From Ianthella basta (lineage: Eukaryota; Porifera; Demospongiae; Verongiida; Ianthellidae): a DNA stretch of 64,000 nt. The translations under genes were made by a program, and so were the position numbers. The notes beneath the pieces were generated by a model. The model searched no databases, had not been told where the DNA came from, and saw only the letters and a program-made list of their open reading frames with translations. The stretch is from positions 10,517,756-10,581,755 of the forward strand of contig OZ025871.1 in the NCBI GenBank assembly GCA_964019415.1, read 5' to 3'. Below, piece by piece: positions 41,776 to 56,963 of the stretch (the stretch's first letter is position 1; each line of letters begins with the position of its first letter).

Positions 41776-41821
41776 CACCTGTGGACCATCTTTAAATCCA
41801 TAAAGCTGGTCCACAGGTGGC
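41776..41821. repeat. Short hairpin in gene C intron
   Basis: CCACCTGTGGACC and GGTCCACAGGTGG are inverted about 20 bp apart. The equivalent gene A intron lacks it, so it may be a tiny insertion. Confidence 0.7.
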
Positions 41822-42601
41822 TATTAAGCCAATAATGTCACATCTACGTAGTTGTATATATTCGTCCACTGGCAGTATTGGCAAGTGGCACTGTATTTCT
41901 GTTATCTCTCTCTCCACTGTAGCTGGTTGACGTTACCTTTGCTGTCAATGTATCTCCGTTTCGGCATGCCGGTCTCTCCTTCATCAAGACCATGGTGATG
42001 ACCATTGGGGAATTTGAGTATGACACTAATTTTGGGCACAACGATGAAAGCGAAAACTTGCTGACCTCCTTCCCAGAAGTAGCCTATATCCTTTGGATCG
42101 TCTTCCTCATTATCATGCCCATCTTGTTGACCAACCTGCTGGTGAGTGTGAGGAAGTACTCGATGCATTGGTGAATGCACAATCTATCCTTTTTGGTTGT
42201 TTGCCTTGATATGTGCATCACTTGCAATTGACATTACAATATTACAGAGTGCATAGATCCAACCATTTGCAAAGTGCCATGGAATACACCAAATCAATGC
42301 AGCTAGTAAAGCCACATGAACTCTTTATTTGCCTTGTTGTAAGTTAGTTGTGTATGATATAATACACTCAACCTCAGGCTAATCTCAGTAAACATACACT
42401 GCACGCTGAGTCAGCTTATACATGCGCAGATACAAAATTGCGGAATCAAACAACACTAAATGTAGGTGTAAAGAATGAAGATAGCAGCTGCTGCAAAAGT
42501 TTACAGTGTGCAAATTCTGTAACCTTATTGACAGGTGGGTTTGGCGGTCGATGACACTAAAGCAATTCAGGACCAAGCCCAGCTGAAAAGGCTGTCTTTG
42601 C

Positions 42602-43249
<648 letters not shown>

Positions 43250-43250
<1 letters not shown>

Positions 43251-43402
43251 GTGTGTGTGTGCGCATGTGTATGTGTGTATGTGTGTGCGTGCGTGCATGT
43301 GTGTGTGTTTGCGTGTGTGTGTGTGCGTGCGTGCACATGTGTGCGTGTGTGCATGCGGCACGTGTGTGTGTTGTGTGTGTGTGTCTGCGTGTGTGCTTGT
43401 GT

Positions 43403-43437
<35 letters not shown>

Positions 43438-43510
43438 CATGCGTGTGTGTGTGTGCGTGTGTGAGTGTGTGTGTGCGTGTGTGCGTGCGTGTGTGCGTTC
43501 GTGCGTGTGA
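43250..43510. repeat. Degenerate (TG)n tract, distal half of the gene C microsatellite
   Basis: A TG/CG/CATG-rich tract matches the interrupted tract of gene A (4770-4998). The following sequence (GAATGATGTGTTTGTACATGG) is shared with gene A. Confidence 0.9.
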
Positions 43511-44070
43511 GCATGAATGATGTGTTTGTACATGGTGTGAGTCTACATACGTATGTATGTGCACATATGTATTTGCATGTATGCGTGTGGCAACCTCTGT
43601 TGGATGTACTGATTTCATGGCATCTCCATAACCTGTTGAGTGTATTTCTGCCGCTCCAGCATTGGATATGTGTTTTCATTCTCAACTATTTCCAGATTGG
43701 CCTCACCCTTGAGGCAGAGGAGCTTCTTCCTGCCTTCGTTCGGCGTCGGTTTGTGACACGGACACGAGTTGTCTACCCAAACCGAAGGCTGGGCCCCTTT
43801 GATTTGTTCAAGGAGGCTGTTTGGGGAGCAGCGCGTTGGGACTCGATCGACAACATCAGGAAATACGCACAAATGGAAGTGGTAAGTGATGCAGTGGAAG
43901 TCTGTAAGGTAACCGAATACTGTATGATGCAGCAAATGTTGTGTTATCTATACTACGAGCTACATTATTCAAGTTTCACAAGGAAGCAATGCCTCTAAGC
44001 GTATTTTAGGCATAGTGCTTTATTGTAACCTTAGTGAGCTCAACTTATGTGTAGCTGTGACTTTGGCATG

Positions 44071-44678
44071 TTAACCCTTTACACGTGAATGACGAGTTTA
44101 CTCGTCATAGAAATTGGCGCAATTTCAGAGCTGTTTTCTTTTGCTACAAACTTTCAAGTGTACTGCTTTTCTCAGAGGACCTACAGCAGTGGTTGGACCT
44201 TACCTGGCTTGCTATTCCTGTCTCCTTGTAGCACCCAAGGCCTGCAATCAACCTTTAAAGTTTGCACGTATTCGCTCACTTTCTCTCTAATACCAGTATG
44301 TATACAATCCTATGGAACAGAGGCAAGTTGAGCGAGAGTCTATAGACTCTCGTTCAAGTTGCTACCACGGTAGAGGCAGAATATGTAATCTCTAAGCTTT
44401 ACAGCATGCAGAAACTCGCAGTTCTTGTTGTCTTCCTCTATTTTCATGTTTTTCGTCCATATGTGCTTGCATATACGTTCTTGAACTGGCAAAGGAGGAG
44501 CTTCGGTGTTCTCAGAGACAGCATCGAACTATCTTCACATCATTTTGGCCTTTCTGGCAGTGACAACACCACAAAGTGTGCACACGTGGCTCAAGACATT
44601 TAGTATTCATGCGCCACCCTTTAACTAAACGTACTGAGTGCATGGCACAAAGTTTACAGTTCGAGCCTATAGGGTTAA
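44071..44678. mobile_element. Possible piggyBac-like MITE in the last intron of gene C
   Basis: Paralogous copy of 5557-6161 with the same TTAA borders and hairpin. It was therefore present before the unit duplication. Confidence 0.5.
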
Positions 44679-45149
44679 TAGTGCTCGTTGCTGTTGTCAC
44701 CTCCAGCCTCATTGTCTACCTTCCCCTTCCACCGTTTGTCTGTGTACTTCCTGACTGCTCCTTCCCTGTCCCACCCCATTCAGTCCCTCCTTGAGCAGGT
44801 GCAGAGTCAGACAAAGAAACTCTCCAGGGATGTGAAGTTTCTGCAGAATGAGCTGATGGAGAAGAACAACCGCATGGAACAGCTTCTAGTGCTTTTGGCA
44901 GAGAAGAACGGCATCCAATTGGATGCTGATGAGGCAGACAGACCTGAAGAACAAGAAGCACACTCACATCCATAGCCTTCTATGCCCTTTCCAAGCAATT
45001 CTGTGTAAACATAGTTCCGTAGTATGCAATAAGATAGTTTGAACACAATGTAAATGGACCCTGAGTCAGTTATATAGTACAATTGTATGAGATAGTGTAT
45101 ATCAGAATTTTATATATAGGGTTTGCATTAGTCCTTTTCAACATTTATC

Positions 45150-47611
45150 CCTGTATATATGCTGTTGTCAAGAGGATGTACACTTATAAGTATGTACATC
45201 CACTGCAAGTGCGTGGTGGTATATGTGAGCTAGGTTCGCAAGTAGAAATCGCAGGTTATAACCCACATTTGGCGCGCGAATCAGAGATTCTTCTGGATTT
45301 AGGTAGCGACAAGTAGTCTACGTACTGTTAGCAAGTTTGACGTGCATCCGAACTTCCTTTGCCGATCGAGAAATCATCACTTGAATGAACCACCCTCGCC
45401 ATTTTATTTGTATACGAAGTATACAATATAATGGCAGCTTACCATTTGTGTACCTACGTTTTGGCTCCGCGCCGTTTACACAGTTTAGCTGTTTTATCAG
45501 CAATATAGCAGCTGTCTTCGTGTACTACAGTTGCAATGCGCCATTCAACAGATTGAAGACGGTATTTTAGCGCAAGACAACTTCAGTCAGAGAGATATGC
45601 GAGTGGCCTTCGGAAATACAAAGCGAAAAGCGAAGTATGACATCAAATGGTGCAGTTATCGTTTCAAATAATGTAAAAAGTATTATATATTATTGCGCAT
45701 TTGTTTCAATTGTTTGACAGAGTTGTTCAGTGGCACTTTGAATGTTGCCGATTTTCGGCCACCATTTTCCAACAATGACGTTTTGCGCTTACCTTCAATC
45801 TCTACTCGCGACTCTCACAGCTATATACACACATGGGATCATTGATTGCTATATATTGTTTGTATAATAGCATCATGCTAGCTGTATTATTTCTATATTG
45901 TGTATGTCTCGCTGCACTATGAGTAAAAAATCTGAAAGAATGCTTTTACTTTAATGATTGTACATGTATCAATACTATAGCTAGCTACATAATTGTTTAC
46001 TGATCGATCCATGCATATGAGAGGAGCCAACGAATTTAGCTACTAAAATGTTTTAATTTGGAATGGTATGAAATCAGCTATTGTGAACGAATGCATCCAC
46101 ATGACGGCATCTTTGGCTATGTACCATGTTCTCAGACCACCTTCAAGGGTATTTTCTTTATTGAATAATGAGCAATATAGTGAGCATTCTTACAATACCA
46201 CATGTTGTGCCCATGAATGGTCAAATCACTGTACACATGATCTGTGGCTTACAAGTCACATACCAGCCAGGGTACCTCTCTCTTGACAAGTTGTATTGGG
46301 TATCCATGGTCCAACCCCTTGGGGACCTTTGGCAATAACCCGTGACATTGTAGTACAGATCTGTGGGATGCCAGTAATTCCTGTGAAGCTGGGATATGTT
46401 GTTTACTGCATGAACACTTGCAGGCAGCTAAGCCCTCAACAGATCTAGAGCTTTCATGTACCACGATAGCCATGATTTTATTACAACTGAAATTATCTAT
46501 TTGAAAAGTTCAGGACATTTCACTTTCTAATTTTACCATTAAATTTCATAATTTGCAGCAGTAGCTCCGGCTTTGTGATCCCGGGCCGTGCTACAGCTAC
46601 AGCTTACTGGAATAGTGGAATGTCATCTACATACAGTACAGTATAAGCTAGGTAACGTACAGTTGTGTATAGGTCTGGAATGGCAACTTGTAGTGATAGG
46701 TCACGTGTACCGGAATGTCTGGTATGCCCAAACCATTGTTATTGCCAGTGGTGTATTGGCACATGAAACCTCCTAACCTGCAGCTGCCAAAGTGAAGCAA
46801 TCCCAAGCATTGCTGTCAAGAGCTTTGGGCCAGGCACCCCACACGTTATCACTGGTGTGTGGAACGTGACCTTCAAATTGCCAATAGGCTTATCACTTAT
46901 TCTACATAACTGTGTTGCTGCTGGATGCACTAACGTCTGTAACAGATCACATTGAATGATTGACTCAAGCTAGTAGGGAGGGAGGGAGGCAGCGGCTAGT
47001 TAACTAGCTGTATTTAACGTTGCTGTATAAGTTTTCAATATTAACAAGGCATGTACACAACATCATGCATAATATCTGGATGACATCAGGTTCATTATGT
47101 ACTGAGAGACGATTGAAGAATGCAGTTGAACGTTAAACGTGAAGAATTGCCCATTCCTGCAAGTGGACTACGTATGTTGTAACAATTTCCATTGTCTCCT
47201 AATGCCATATCTCACTAAAAGAGTATATATAGTGCCGTCTGAAAACTGGCCCAAGAGTATGTGTCAGGTGAGCTCAATCCAATTGGTCTTACACTATTTT
47301 AGGGGCATCTTATGTAAATCACCAGTTAAAGGCATTAGAAGTACTCATATTATATGTAGATGCAACCAACTGGTAGCTCAGGCGTGACCAGGTAAACAGG
47401 GGTATTTTTGTGGCTGTACGCCCACTAGATCAAATTACAGTTTGGAATTTCACCTTTACTGCATAATGGAATTTGTGTGGTCTGTGGGCTGCCAGCTAAG
47501 GAGAATAATAAGGAAGTCCACTTGTGCAGCGGTCAGTTGTGTTTGGGTTCCCTCTCTTTGTTGGTGGATACAGCTAGCCACACTGGAAGGGTACACAGAG
47601 AGACTGCTGAG
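45150..47611. other. Gene C to gene D intergenic region
   Basis: The part from about 46015 matches 6655-6950 and then 11046-14674 of unit 1 minus the Harbinger element. 45180-46015 is unique to unit 2. No gene, RNA gene or obvious promoter motif is seen. Confidence 0.5.
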
Positions 47612-50143
47612 ATGTCTGTGCCAGAGTTAACTGTTCAAGCAGTGGGACTCTCAGTCCTTACTCCTCCTCATATGACACTACAGAAGGTGGGCAGATGGGA
47701 AATATTATCAGACTGTATGGTCACTGTGATGTAATAGTATGGATAATGGTGTATGGTGCAGCAGAAACAGGAAGCCCTATCCTGTTTATTACAGTGATGG
47801 AAGCCATCAATAAAGGTCTCCTTTATACACTTCCAAGTGAATTCTTGAGGTCCTTTATAGCATTGTCTGTCACTCACTCGAATTAGGGTGCATGTCTTTG
47901 TGAATAGGTCTAGCTCCTTAATCAGGGTGCTCTCTACAGAGTGGGCTCCATTTGGGATACCTATTAACAACGTCACCACAAAATGCTGCTTGTCTCTAAG
48001 GTGCTGTGTAGCTTTAAGTAGCAAGACTTGGAATCCAGTCACCCTATTTCAGGGCAAGAACATCCAAAGCTAAAACTATAGGCAATGTCAAAGATAGGTT
48101 GACGCTATCTTAGTATGTAACAGCCCCTCAACTTCATATGTGTGAATAATCTGGTCTTCAGCACATACACTTTATGTGTATCCATCCATACATAGGTTGC
48201 TCGAGATGGTCGAGAGGACGTGTTGGACACTATTCTAGAGCCCCTCATCCAGAGTGACAGGAGAAAGAAGAATCAACTCAATGCCTTGGATGAGAAGGGC
48301 TTTGCTGCTCTCCACTATGCAGCAAGGTTTAACCGAGTTGGCATCACCAAGAAACTGCTGGAGGCAAGATGCAGTAAGTAATACAATTTGCCACTATGCA
48401 ATAATTGCGATGTGTCACTGAACCTGGTTGCAAGCTGATCTCAACTCATTTTAATAGATCCCAACGTCCAGACCAAAGATGGTCTCACCCCACTGCACTT
48501 TGCTGCTTGCTACCTTCCACGAAGCAGTGACACTATCACAAATGCAGAGAGAAATGGCGCCACTGATGTCAAGTCTGGCAGCCGTCAGGTTATCAAGATG
48601 CTGCTTCAAGCAGATGGGGAAGTCTTAGGAAGCCAGGGCATTGCTTACGGTGCCAAAGACAACCAAGGAGTCACCCCACTGCACATGGCTTGTTCCAGAG
48701 GCAATGTGCCTGCAGTGCAAGAACTGCTCATGTACACAAAGAGTAAGCCTTCTAGTGCTTAGGTTGAACAGTGAGGGCTGTTTGTACGCAGCTGGGAAGA
48801 GGAGTGCATGACACTGTGTGTTATATATGTAGGTAAACAGGCAGTCCCGCCCATGGGCACTGAATGAACTGCCACAAACTAGCATGTTCATGAGCAATAG
48901 CAATACTCTTATTTAGCAATCTCATTATGTGGCACAGATGCTACCATTTGCACTGTCTTATAATGCTAATCTTTATACCCCATTCCTGTATAGCAAATGA
49001 CCCCAGTAGTGTCAATATGCGGGATCACCACGGTGACACACCCCTCCATGAAGCCTGTATCTGTGGCAACCTGGCCATTGTGAACGAGCTCCTGGATCAT
49101 GGCGCAGATGTTAATTCCCAGAATGATGATGATGAGTTTCCACTCCACACAGCTTGCAAAGAGGGCTACGTTCAGATTGTGAAGGAAATCCTCAACCGCA
49201 ATTACAAGAGAGCCGATGAACTACTTGCAGCCTGTGACAACGAATCCAACACTCCAATGCACTTTGCTGTTGAAAGCGGAGACCTCGCCACAGTGGTGAC
49301 CCTTATCGACAATGGAGCCAAACCCAGCATGCTGAATGACAACGAAGTGGCAGCAATCCACATTGCCGCTGGGCAGGGGTACCTTGAGATTGCCAAGGAA
49401 CTGCATGAAATTGATCCCTCCTGCGTAAACCTTCTGGACATTCAGCAGCATTCCCCTCTTCACTATGCTGCTAGGGCTAACCAAGTGCCAATGATTGATC
49501 TCCTTATTTCCATGTAAGCCAAGAAGTTCGGTGCAGACACACTTCCAGTATGTAGTATATGCTTGCCACACTAGAACATGTATGTTTATACATGCACTTT
49601 CCATATTTATATATAGTATCCACAGCTGAAAACATGTATAAGCATATAAGTATGCATGGTGGTGAGAGCTCTCTTCATAATTTCTTTCATCATACGTTTA
49701 TACAGAATATGCCTGACCACCTTCAGAAATTCATTCATTAAATATAGTTGCATTTCTCTTAGATGTTTACTTATTACACATTATGTGGCATTAATTTAGA
49801 TTTATTGATAGTGAAACTAATTGTCAGATAATAATGTGCTATTGATTTATTCCAGGGGATGTGACACGGAGGTGCTGGACAATGACTCCATGTCTCCTCT
49901 CCTCCTGGCAGCCGTGTGGGGCAGGGCGGAGGCTGTGAAGGCTCTCATCAGAGGTGAATGTGAAGTGAACACCACTGACAAGGATGGCAGGTCTGCTGTC
50001 TACTGGGCAGCCCAGGAAGGGCATATGGATGTGCTGAGGGTGAGGTTGTATATGTTAATATGTGTTTGCAAAACTTCTTCATGACATTGCGAGTATGCGC
50101 ACTATACAACAGATGTGTGCATGCGTGTGTGTACATGTGTGTT

Positions 50144-50180
<37 letters not shown>

Positions 50181-50199
50181 CTGTGTGTATATGCGTGTT

Positions 50200-50271
<72 letters not shown>

Positions 50272-53200
50272 TGTGTGTACATGTGTGTGAGACTTTGTAC
50301 TCTTAAGTCAACCTATAAAACATGTGCTGCTGTTATTTCTTTGCCATAAATTCTCAGCTTTGACTTCTAGCTTTCCCTGCGATCTGAGTTAGCATTATCC
50401 CTTCATGCCCTTTTACTTATGAGAATAACGAAAATAATTGTAACACAGCCATATACTTTTCCTGTTATTACAATGATTGCCTAGAGATGTAAGTTAATCT
50501 GCATTTCTATATAAATTATGTAGGTCCTTTTGGATCCGGAGCTCGAGGAAGGCATCCAGCTTTGTTCCGTGACTGAGCTTTACCACAACAACACTCCTCT
50601 CCACATAGCAGCTGGGATGGGCAGAGCTGAAGCTGTTCAGGTATGAAGCTATTCATACTTAAGATTCCATTCTTTGATCAATGATAGTACTGGTGAGGGT
50701 CTATTGAGGGTGTTTTTTATGCTCAAATTCAAACTGTAGTTACTTGTAACATGCTTGGATGAGCAGCTTTCCAATCCCCTCTACCATGAGTCCAGAAGAT
50801 TGGGAAAGGGATTCTCAGTCGTTTCCTTGGCAACTGAGAGGGTCCAGAAACAAATATACAATGAGAGAGACGTGCTCAGACTGAAAATGGAGCATCTGGA
50901 CTTCAGAAATGACATGAACATGACTCCTCTCCACTTGGCCACTATGTATGGGCACATGGAGTGAGTTTGAATGCATATCGTTACTATGCTGTTGCATGTA
51001 GTTATAGCTCAAAGTTGTGTCCCCCCAAATCTATTGGCATATTAGTGTTGTTTGCTTCCTGGTCAACAAATATCCCCCATCCCTCACTGACGAAGATGAA
51101 CATGGCAACACTCCCCTCCACCTGGCAGCCAATCATGGACGGACTGAGGTGGCAAATTTCCTGATTCACAAAGGGGCAGAGGTTGAAGCAAGGTATGATT
51201 TGACAGTAGCATGATGAATAGAAAAGGAGGGTTAATTTTGAGCCTATAATTATATCACGTGGTAAATACACTGTTTCTTAACTTCGAGATGTTTAGACCC
51301 CCAAAAGGCCTTTTTTAGTTGTACAAAGCAGATCATGATTTGTGTTTGCACAACAATTAAGTTACAACCCTGCAGCCGTGTAATAAAATCTGAAGCAACT
51401 GCAAACGAGCAAAGTGTATCTCATTCCTCCCCTACCATCAGGAACGGCCGTTTGTGGACTCCCCTTCATCTGGCAGCAAACAAGGGCTATGACAAGATCA
51501 TTTCGCTACTCCTTGAGGCTGATGCACCTCTTGAGGCAAAGGACAAGTCTTCCGTGAGTGCAGATATCTGCAGTATGTAGCAGCTGCAATGCGGTATTTT
51601 GCGAGCAACTTTATTGGGTAGACTATGAAGAAAGTATCAGAATATGCAAAACACCTCCCATTCAGACTGAATGCTTGGTTATCATGTAAATGTCTTCAAA
51701 ATGGCCTACAGAAAACTCCTTTTTTTCTCGCTTGTCGGAGTGGACACGAAGATGCTGCCATTTTGCTGATGGAGAATGGAGCAGATGTGACTGCAGCTGA
51801 TTTCTCCACTAAACTCAACTGCCTTGATGTTGCAGTGGAAAATGGACACAAGTAAATTATTCTCCAATAATATGCATGCATGCTATTGCACCTATACGTA
51901 GATGCTATCGGAGGAAATGCCTTCATATTATGCAAAATTATGCATTCACTAATCTACTTACACATCTCAATTTGTGGCATCCACGTTTCTTTGACGTGGA
52001 CATGCATAGTTTGCTTGTATAAGATAGGTCTGTTGAGTTGTATGATGTATGTCAGACACATCAGCCTTGCATATGCATTGCAGGACAGTTGCCTTGGCAA
52101 TCATCAACTCAAACCAATGGGAGGCAGCCCTCCGCCACTCTGATGAACAGATGACTCCATTTAGAAGGACAATCACCAAGATGCCAGGTAAGAATGTCAG
52201 ACAAACATTAGCTGCATAGTACAGTATACAAAGTGAACATTCTTTTATTATAATTTATAATTGGAGAAAACTGCATGAGAGGTGGCCATGTTAACAAACC
52301 AGTCTGTACAGTAAAATACATCCCAAGCCCAATCAAAGCCACGTACCTTGAATGCAGGCTCATTTTCTTCACTATTCTTATATTATCTTCATATTCCGAG
52401 GCCTTGTAGGAAACACATGGTTATCCTATCATTAAATTTTTATTCTGCTAAATCGTTGCAGCTTAAAAAATGCCAAAGTTCACAAATTCTGAGCTAGGGT
52501 CTATAAGCTGAAGACTGCAAACTGTTGATCGACTCAATGTGCCAACACTGAGTATGGACATTAAGCGGCAATCTGCTATTGACATGTATCTCAGCAGCCT
52601 TTCAAGACCTTGCATATAAGATATGCTTTGACCTACATTAAGTGGTCCCATGTTCCGTATGATCAGTGTACATTGCAATGGCAGTCAATTTTGTTTGAAT
52701 TATGGAAAAAGTACAGTGCAGGTTATATAAATCTTGTAATCTCCAGCCTGAGTGCATGGATTGAGTGATAACATAATTATAGTTATGCATTTTTATAGAA
52801 TTAATTGTTAAATAGTCTCTGTGTTGCATTCACAGCTGTTGCCAAGGCAGTGTTAGACCGCTGCATTTGCACATCTGATAGCTCCAATCTGGAGGACAAG
52901 AACGGTATGAACAAGAGTGAAAGTACAGGGCGGAGATTGGTCAAAGCCATTCCAAAAGCAGTGTTGAACCACTGCATGAGCTCAGCCGACAGTGACACAC
53001 AAGAGGACAAGAACATTAAGAAAACCAAAGGGTACAATGTTGAATTCAATTATGAATACCTTGACGACTACCGTGACAAGTGTGTCGCAGATGAGCTTGC
53101 CGGCCTTGATGATGACAGCTCAGTGGATCCTGAACCGAGAAACAAGGGATTTGTTGCAAAATGGGGACCAGAGGTGTTCTCACGCAATCACCACCCCCTA

Positions 53201-55488
53201 GCCCTAATGGTGAGCTGTGCATGCATTCAGCCATATATATAAACGTAACAGTATGCAGAGTTATTGACCATGCATGCTCTACCAAGAGCTATATCGCTAG
53301 ATTATAGCCTCCATTTTACAATCGTAATACAGTAATACATTGTCATATTATGTTCCATTTTCACAATCTCTAACATTCCCAAATCATGCATTGTTATTTC
53401 CAGAAGTTGACAAAGATTATGTTACTGTAACAACATGGCCAGATATACTCATACTTTGATATCATGATTCTCCCCTCCTGTTTCACCAATGGACATAGGC
53501 GGCCTACTCACGTACCGAGTTGCTGAGGCACCCGGTGGTGTCAAGTCTGCTGGACTACAAGTGGAGCAAGTACGGGAGATGTATCTTCCTTGTCAATCTG
53601 ATCACGTACCTGATCTACCTCTTCTTCTTGACAGCTTATGCTCTCCTTCTCCCCCATCCTGACCACAGATTCTGTAAGTGGCACAATATCAACCAACTCT
53701 ATAATATACCTGCATGTCTTTGAAACAACATGAGTATGAAGATAAAATGCAATAGATTGTGATGCATATGATGTAGTAATCTGTGCCTATATTGTTGTGA
53801 ATGCAGTGTGCAAGCATTAGACATCATGATTGCACAATTTATATGCATGCAGTTACTGAGTGTACATAGTAATATCATTATGCAGGCTATACAGTACTTT
53901 CATTCAAGGCCAACACAGCTATACTTGCATTGACTTAATGACATTTTTCTCCTTCCTCTTTCACTTGACTGATCCGCAACTGCACAAGGCCACCAATTCA
54001 GTAAGTCACTTTTATGGGGCTTCTATATTTTGGTAGAGTGAATATATGCTTACACTATCAAGCACCTTCTCTTCCTAAAGGTGTTGCTGAGTCAATTTCC
54101 AGCCTGCCAGTGAATGGGACCGTGTGCCCATTTGATTCAGCTTCTCCCAATCACAGTGATGTCCACAATAGTAAGACTATGGCTAGTATTCCGAGCTCAT
54201 GAGATATAATACACTTGATTCTAAATTTGCTGTCATTCTCTCGTTTTTCACCATATTGTAGTTGATCCAACTGTCCCAATGAGTGACCGTAGCAATGCAG
54301 GCCTCTACTTTTCAGCTGCGGTGGTCACCATCACTGCTCTAGCAAGGCTGCTGGTGGAGTCTGTCCAGTTGGTGAAGACACACTTTCGATACTTCCTGGA
54401 TTTGGAGAACATTGTTGAGCTTGCGGCGTATCTCTCAGCTATTTTCTTTGTGAGCCATTTCGGAACAAACTGCTGGTGTCCCAGGAACTGGCAGTGGCAG
54501 CTGGGAGCATTTGCTGTCTTCTTCGCCTGGATCAACTTCATCCTATTTCTGAAGAGAGTCCCAATGCTCGGTATCTACGTGCTCATGTTCAACAGCATCT
54601 TCTACACATTTCTCAAGTTTGCATTGATTGCGTTCCTTTTTGTTGTGGCATTTTGCCTTGCCTTCTACATGATCCTGTACAAAGCTGTAAGTTCATCCCG
54701 AACAAGTGTCATGCACCTTGTGTCAACACTTGCATTATATGCATGTAGCTTTGAAGCATTATACCTCAGTTCAATATCAACTGTTATTATGGATGCTATG
54801 TAATATATACCAATACCAAGGAAACCATGTGCAAATAGGTGATATATATTAGCCTGAGAAAACACTGTTTCCTTGGTAACGGTATATATATAGGCAATAT
54901 ATATAGATGGGATGGTAGCCCTGAGTTTCAGCATCAATGTGCTTGTTTCTATCCATGCACTGTAGCTGGATGACACCACCCTTGCTGTCAATGTTTCTCC
55001 TTTTCGGAATGCTGGTGTCTCCTTCATCAAGACAATGGTGATGACCATCGGGGAATTTGAGTATGACATCATATTTGGTCACAACTGTGAGTGCAACAGT
55101 TTGGTGACCTCCTTCCCAGAGGCAGGCTACATCCTTTGGATCATATTCCTCATTGTCATGCCAATCTTGCTGAATAACCTGCTGGTGAGGGAAATATCAG
55201 TATTTCTTTTGTATCAATTACATTAGTAGATGTAGTATAACTTGGTGCATGCGCAATTACATGGAGTTAACAATATATAATGCCTGTGTGCAGTGAATTG
55301 ATGTTATCATTTCATGTATACATGTTATGCTTGCTGTGTTTCTTAGCATGTTCTTAATTTATATGTTATAAAGTTAAGTTATATATTTACCTAAATCACA
55401 GGTGGCTTTGGCAGTAGATGACACTAAAGCCATTCAGGATGAGGCTCAGCTGAATAGGCTGTCTTTGCAGGTGTGTGTGTGTATGTGT

Positions 55489-55587
<99 letters not shown>

Positions 55588-55620
55588 GTGCGTGTGCATG
55601 TGTGTGTGTGCATGTTTGTA

Positions 55621-55670
<50 letters not shown>

Positions 55671-56963
55671 CATGTGCATATGTGTACGTAATGCATGATA
55701 CTGCTTAATTATGATCATCCTTCTACTGCACCGCTATAACACAACTCCAAAATTTCATATAATTACTTCTACCTGTCTGTTATAACAGTTATAGTAAATC
55801 TGCTGACTTATTTCTAGTATGCTATCTTTTAACAATTATTACTAAAATTTACATTTCTGGCTAAATACGTCTTTTCTCCAGATTAACATTGCCCTCCAGA
55901 CAGAAGAACTACTCCCTACCATTATCCGTCGCCGGTTTGTGAAACGAATGAGAGTTGTCCGTCTAAACCAAAGTCGTGGCCGCTGGAAAAAGTTCAGGGA
56001 GGATTACTGGGGAGCAGAGCACTGGAACTCAGTAGACATTATCAATAAGCACACACAGAAGGAAATGGTGAGTGGTGAAACAGAAATGCCTATAGAAACT
56101 GTGCTTGAGGTTATATTGCCAAGAATGTATAGCTCTTCAATACTTTACCTTCTATTGAACTGTGAAATTGAGTTAAACGCATGTGTTGATCGCACGTGTG
56201 TGTATGTGTGTGTGTAACTGTACTTAGCAGTTCACCACCATTATATAGCCATTATGTAAGGTAAAAAATATTATATATTACAAGGGTGTAGCCAGGAATC
56301 TGTGGGGGGGGGGTTGAGTACCAAGGACGCACACTGTATGATTCGCCTGACGTCACAAATAAATGGCCGCCAACAGACAGGTGGGGTCTGGTACGTAACC
56401 ATTTACCCGTAAACGAGATACTGTCTGCTAGCTAGCGCGTGTGCCAGACTTCTAGCTACTTAAATACACATATTTCATGGCCACAGTCAGGAGAAAGGGG
56501 GTTCGTCTGAACCCCGCGAACCCCCCCTGGCTACACCCTTGTATTATGACACTGTATGACATTGTGTTATCAATGGACTCCACTTTTATTAGGTGTAAGG
56601 TTTGCTTTTAATATGCTACATATTGATCTACACCTTCCTGTCCACCCACGGCCCTTCCTTCTTTCTCTCCCTGGCTGTGTACTCATGTAGCCCCTCATGG
56701 AGCAGATACAGATTAAGACAGAGCAACTCTCTAGAGACGTAAGGGAACTGCAGAATGAGTTGATGGAAAAGAACAGCCACTTGGAGCATCTTCTGGAAAA
56801 AAACAGACAAACTCTAGATAAGAACATTCATATGGAGCAGCTCCTGGAAAAGAACAACCGCATGGAACAGCTTCTGTTACTGATAGCAAAGAAGCAGGGC
56901 ATCCAGTGGGACACTGGTGAGGCAGAGAGACAGGAGGAGCAGGAAGAGCTTTTACATCCATAG
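47612..56963 (+). CDS. TRPA-like ankyrin-repeat cation channel, gene D (complete, 19 exons)
   Basis: Exons: 47612-47686, 48196-48373, 48458-48742, 48994-49513, 49856-50039, 50524-50640, 50740-50960, 51046-51192, 51442-51553, 51712-51851, 52084-52187, 52836-53209, 53499-53673, 54081-54170, 54262-54686, 54966-55184, 55402-55470, 55882-56067, 56691-56963. Every exon has the same length and phase as in gene B, giving 1297 aa with the same domain order: leader MSVPELTVQAVG, ankyrin repeats to about residue 690, acidic linker, S1 to S6, TRP helix VALAVDDTKAIQDEAQLNR, basic segment and expanded coiled coil. The S1-S2 loop has sequons NGT and NHS, consistent with an extracellular position. The pore reads GVSFIKTMVMTIGEFEYD, with V in place of the L seen in genes A, B and C. 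I see no stop or splice defect. It is the recent sister of gene B, with fewer insertions in its introns. Function is the same as for B: a probable sensory-type cation channel, with ligand not inferable. Confidence 0.88.
50137..50290. repeat. (TG)n microsatellite in intron 5 of gene D
   Basis: This is the paralogous tract to 18270-18400. It is split into two TG runs by a segment near 50179-50200 (ACCTGTGTGTATATGCGTGT). Confidence 0.95.
55471..55670. repeat. (TG)n microsatellite starting at the gene D splice donor
   Basis: A TG tract of about 200 bp, interrupted near 55587-55625, again starts at the first base of the intron after the TRP-helix exon. Confidence 0.95.
56281..56541. mobile_element. 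MITE with CAAGGGTGTAGCCAGG ends, gene D last intron
   Basis: Paralogous copy of 28946-29202, with TATTA flanks intact. It predates the duplication of the two-gene unit. Confidence 0.75.
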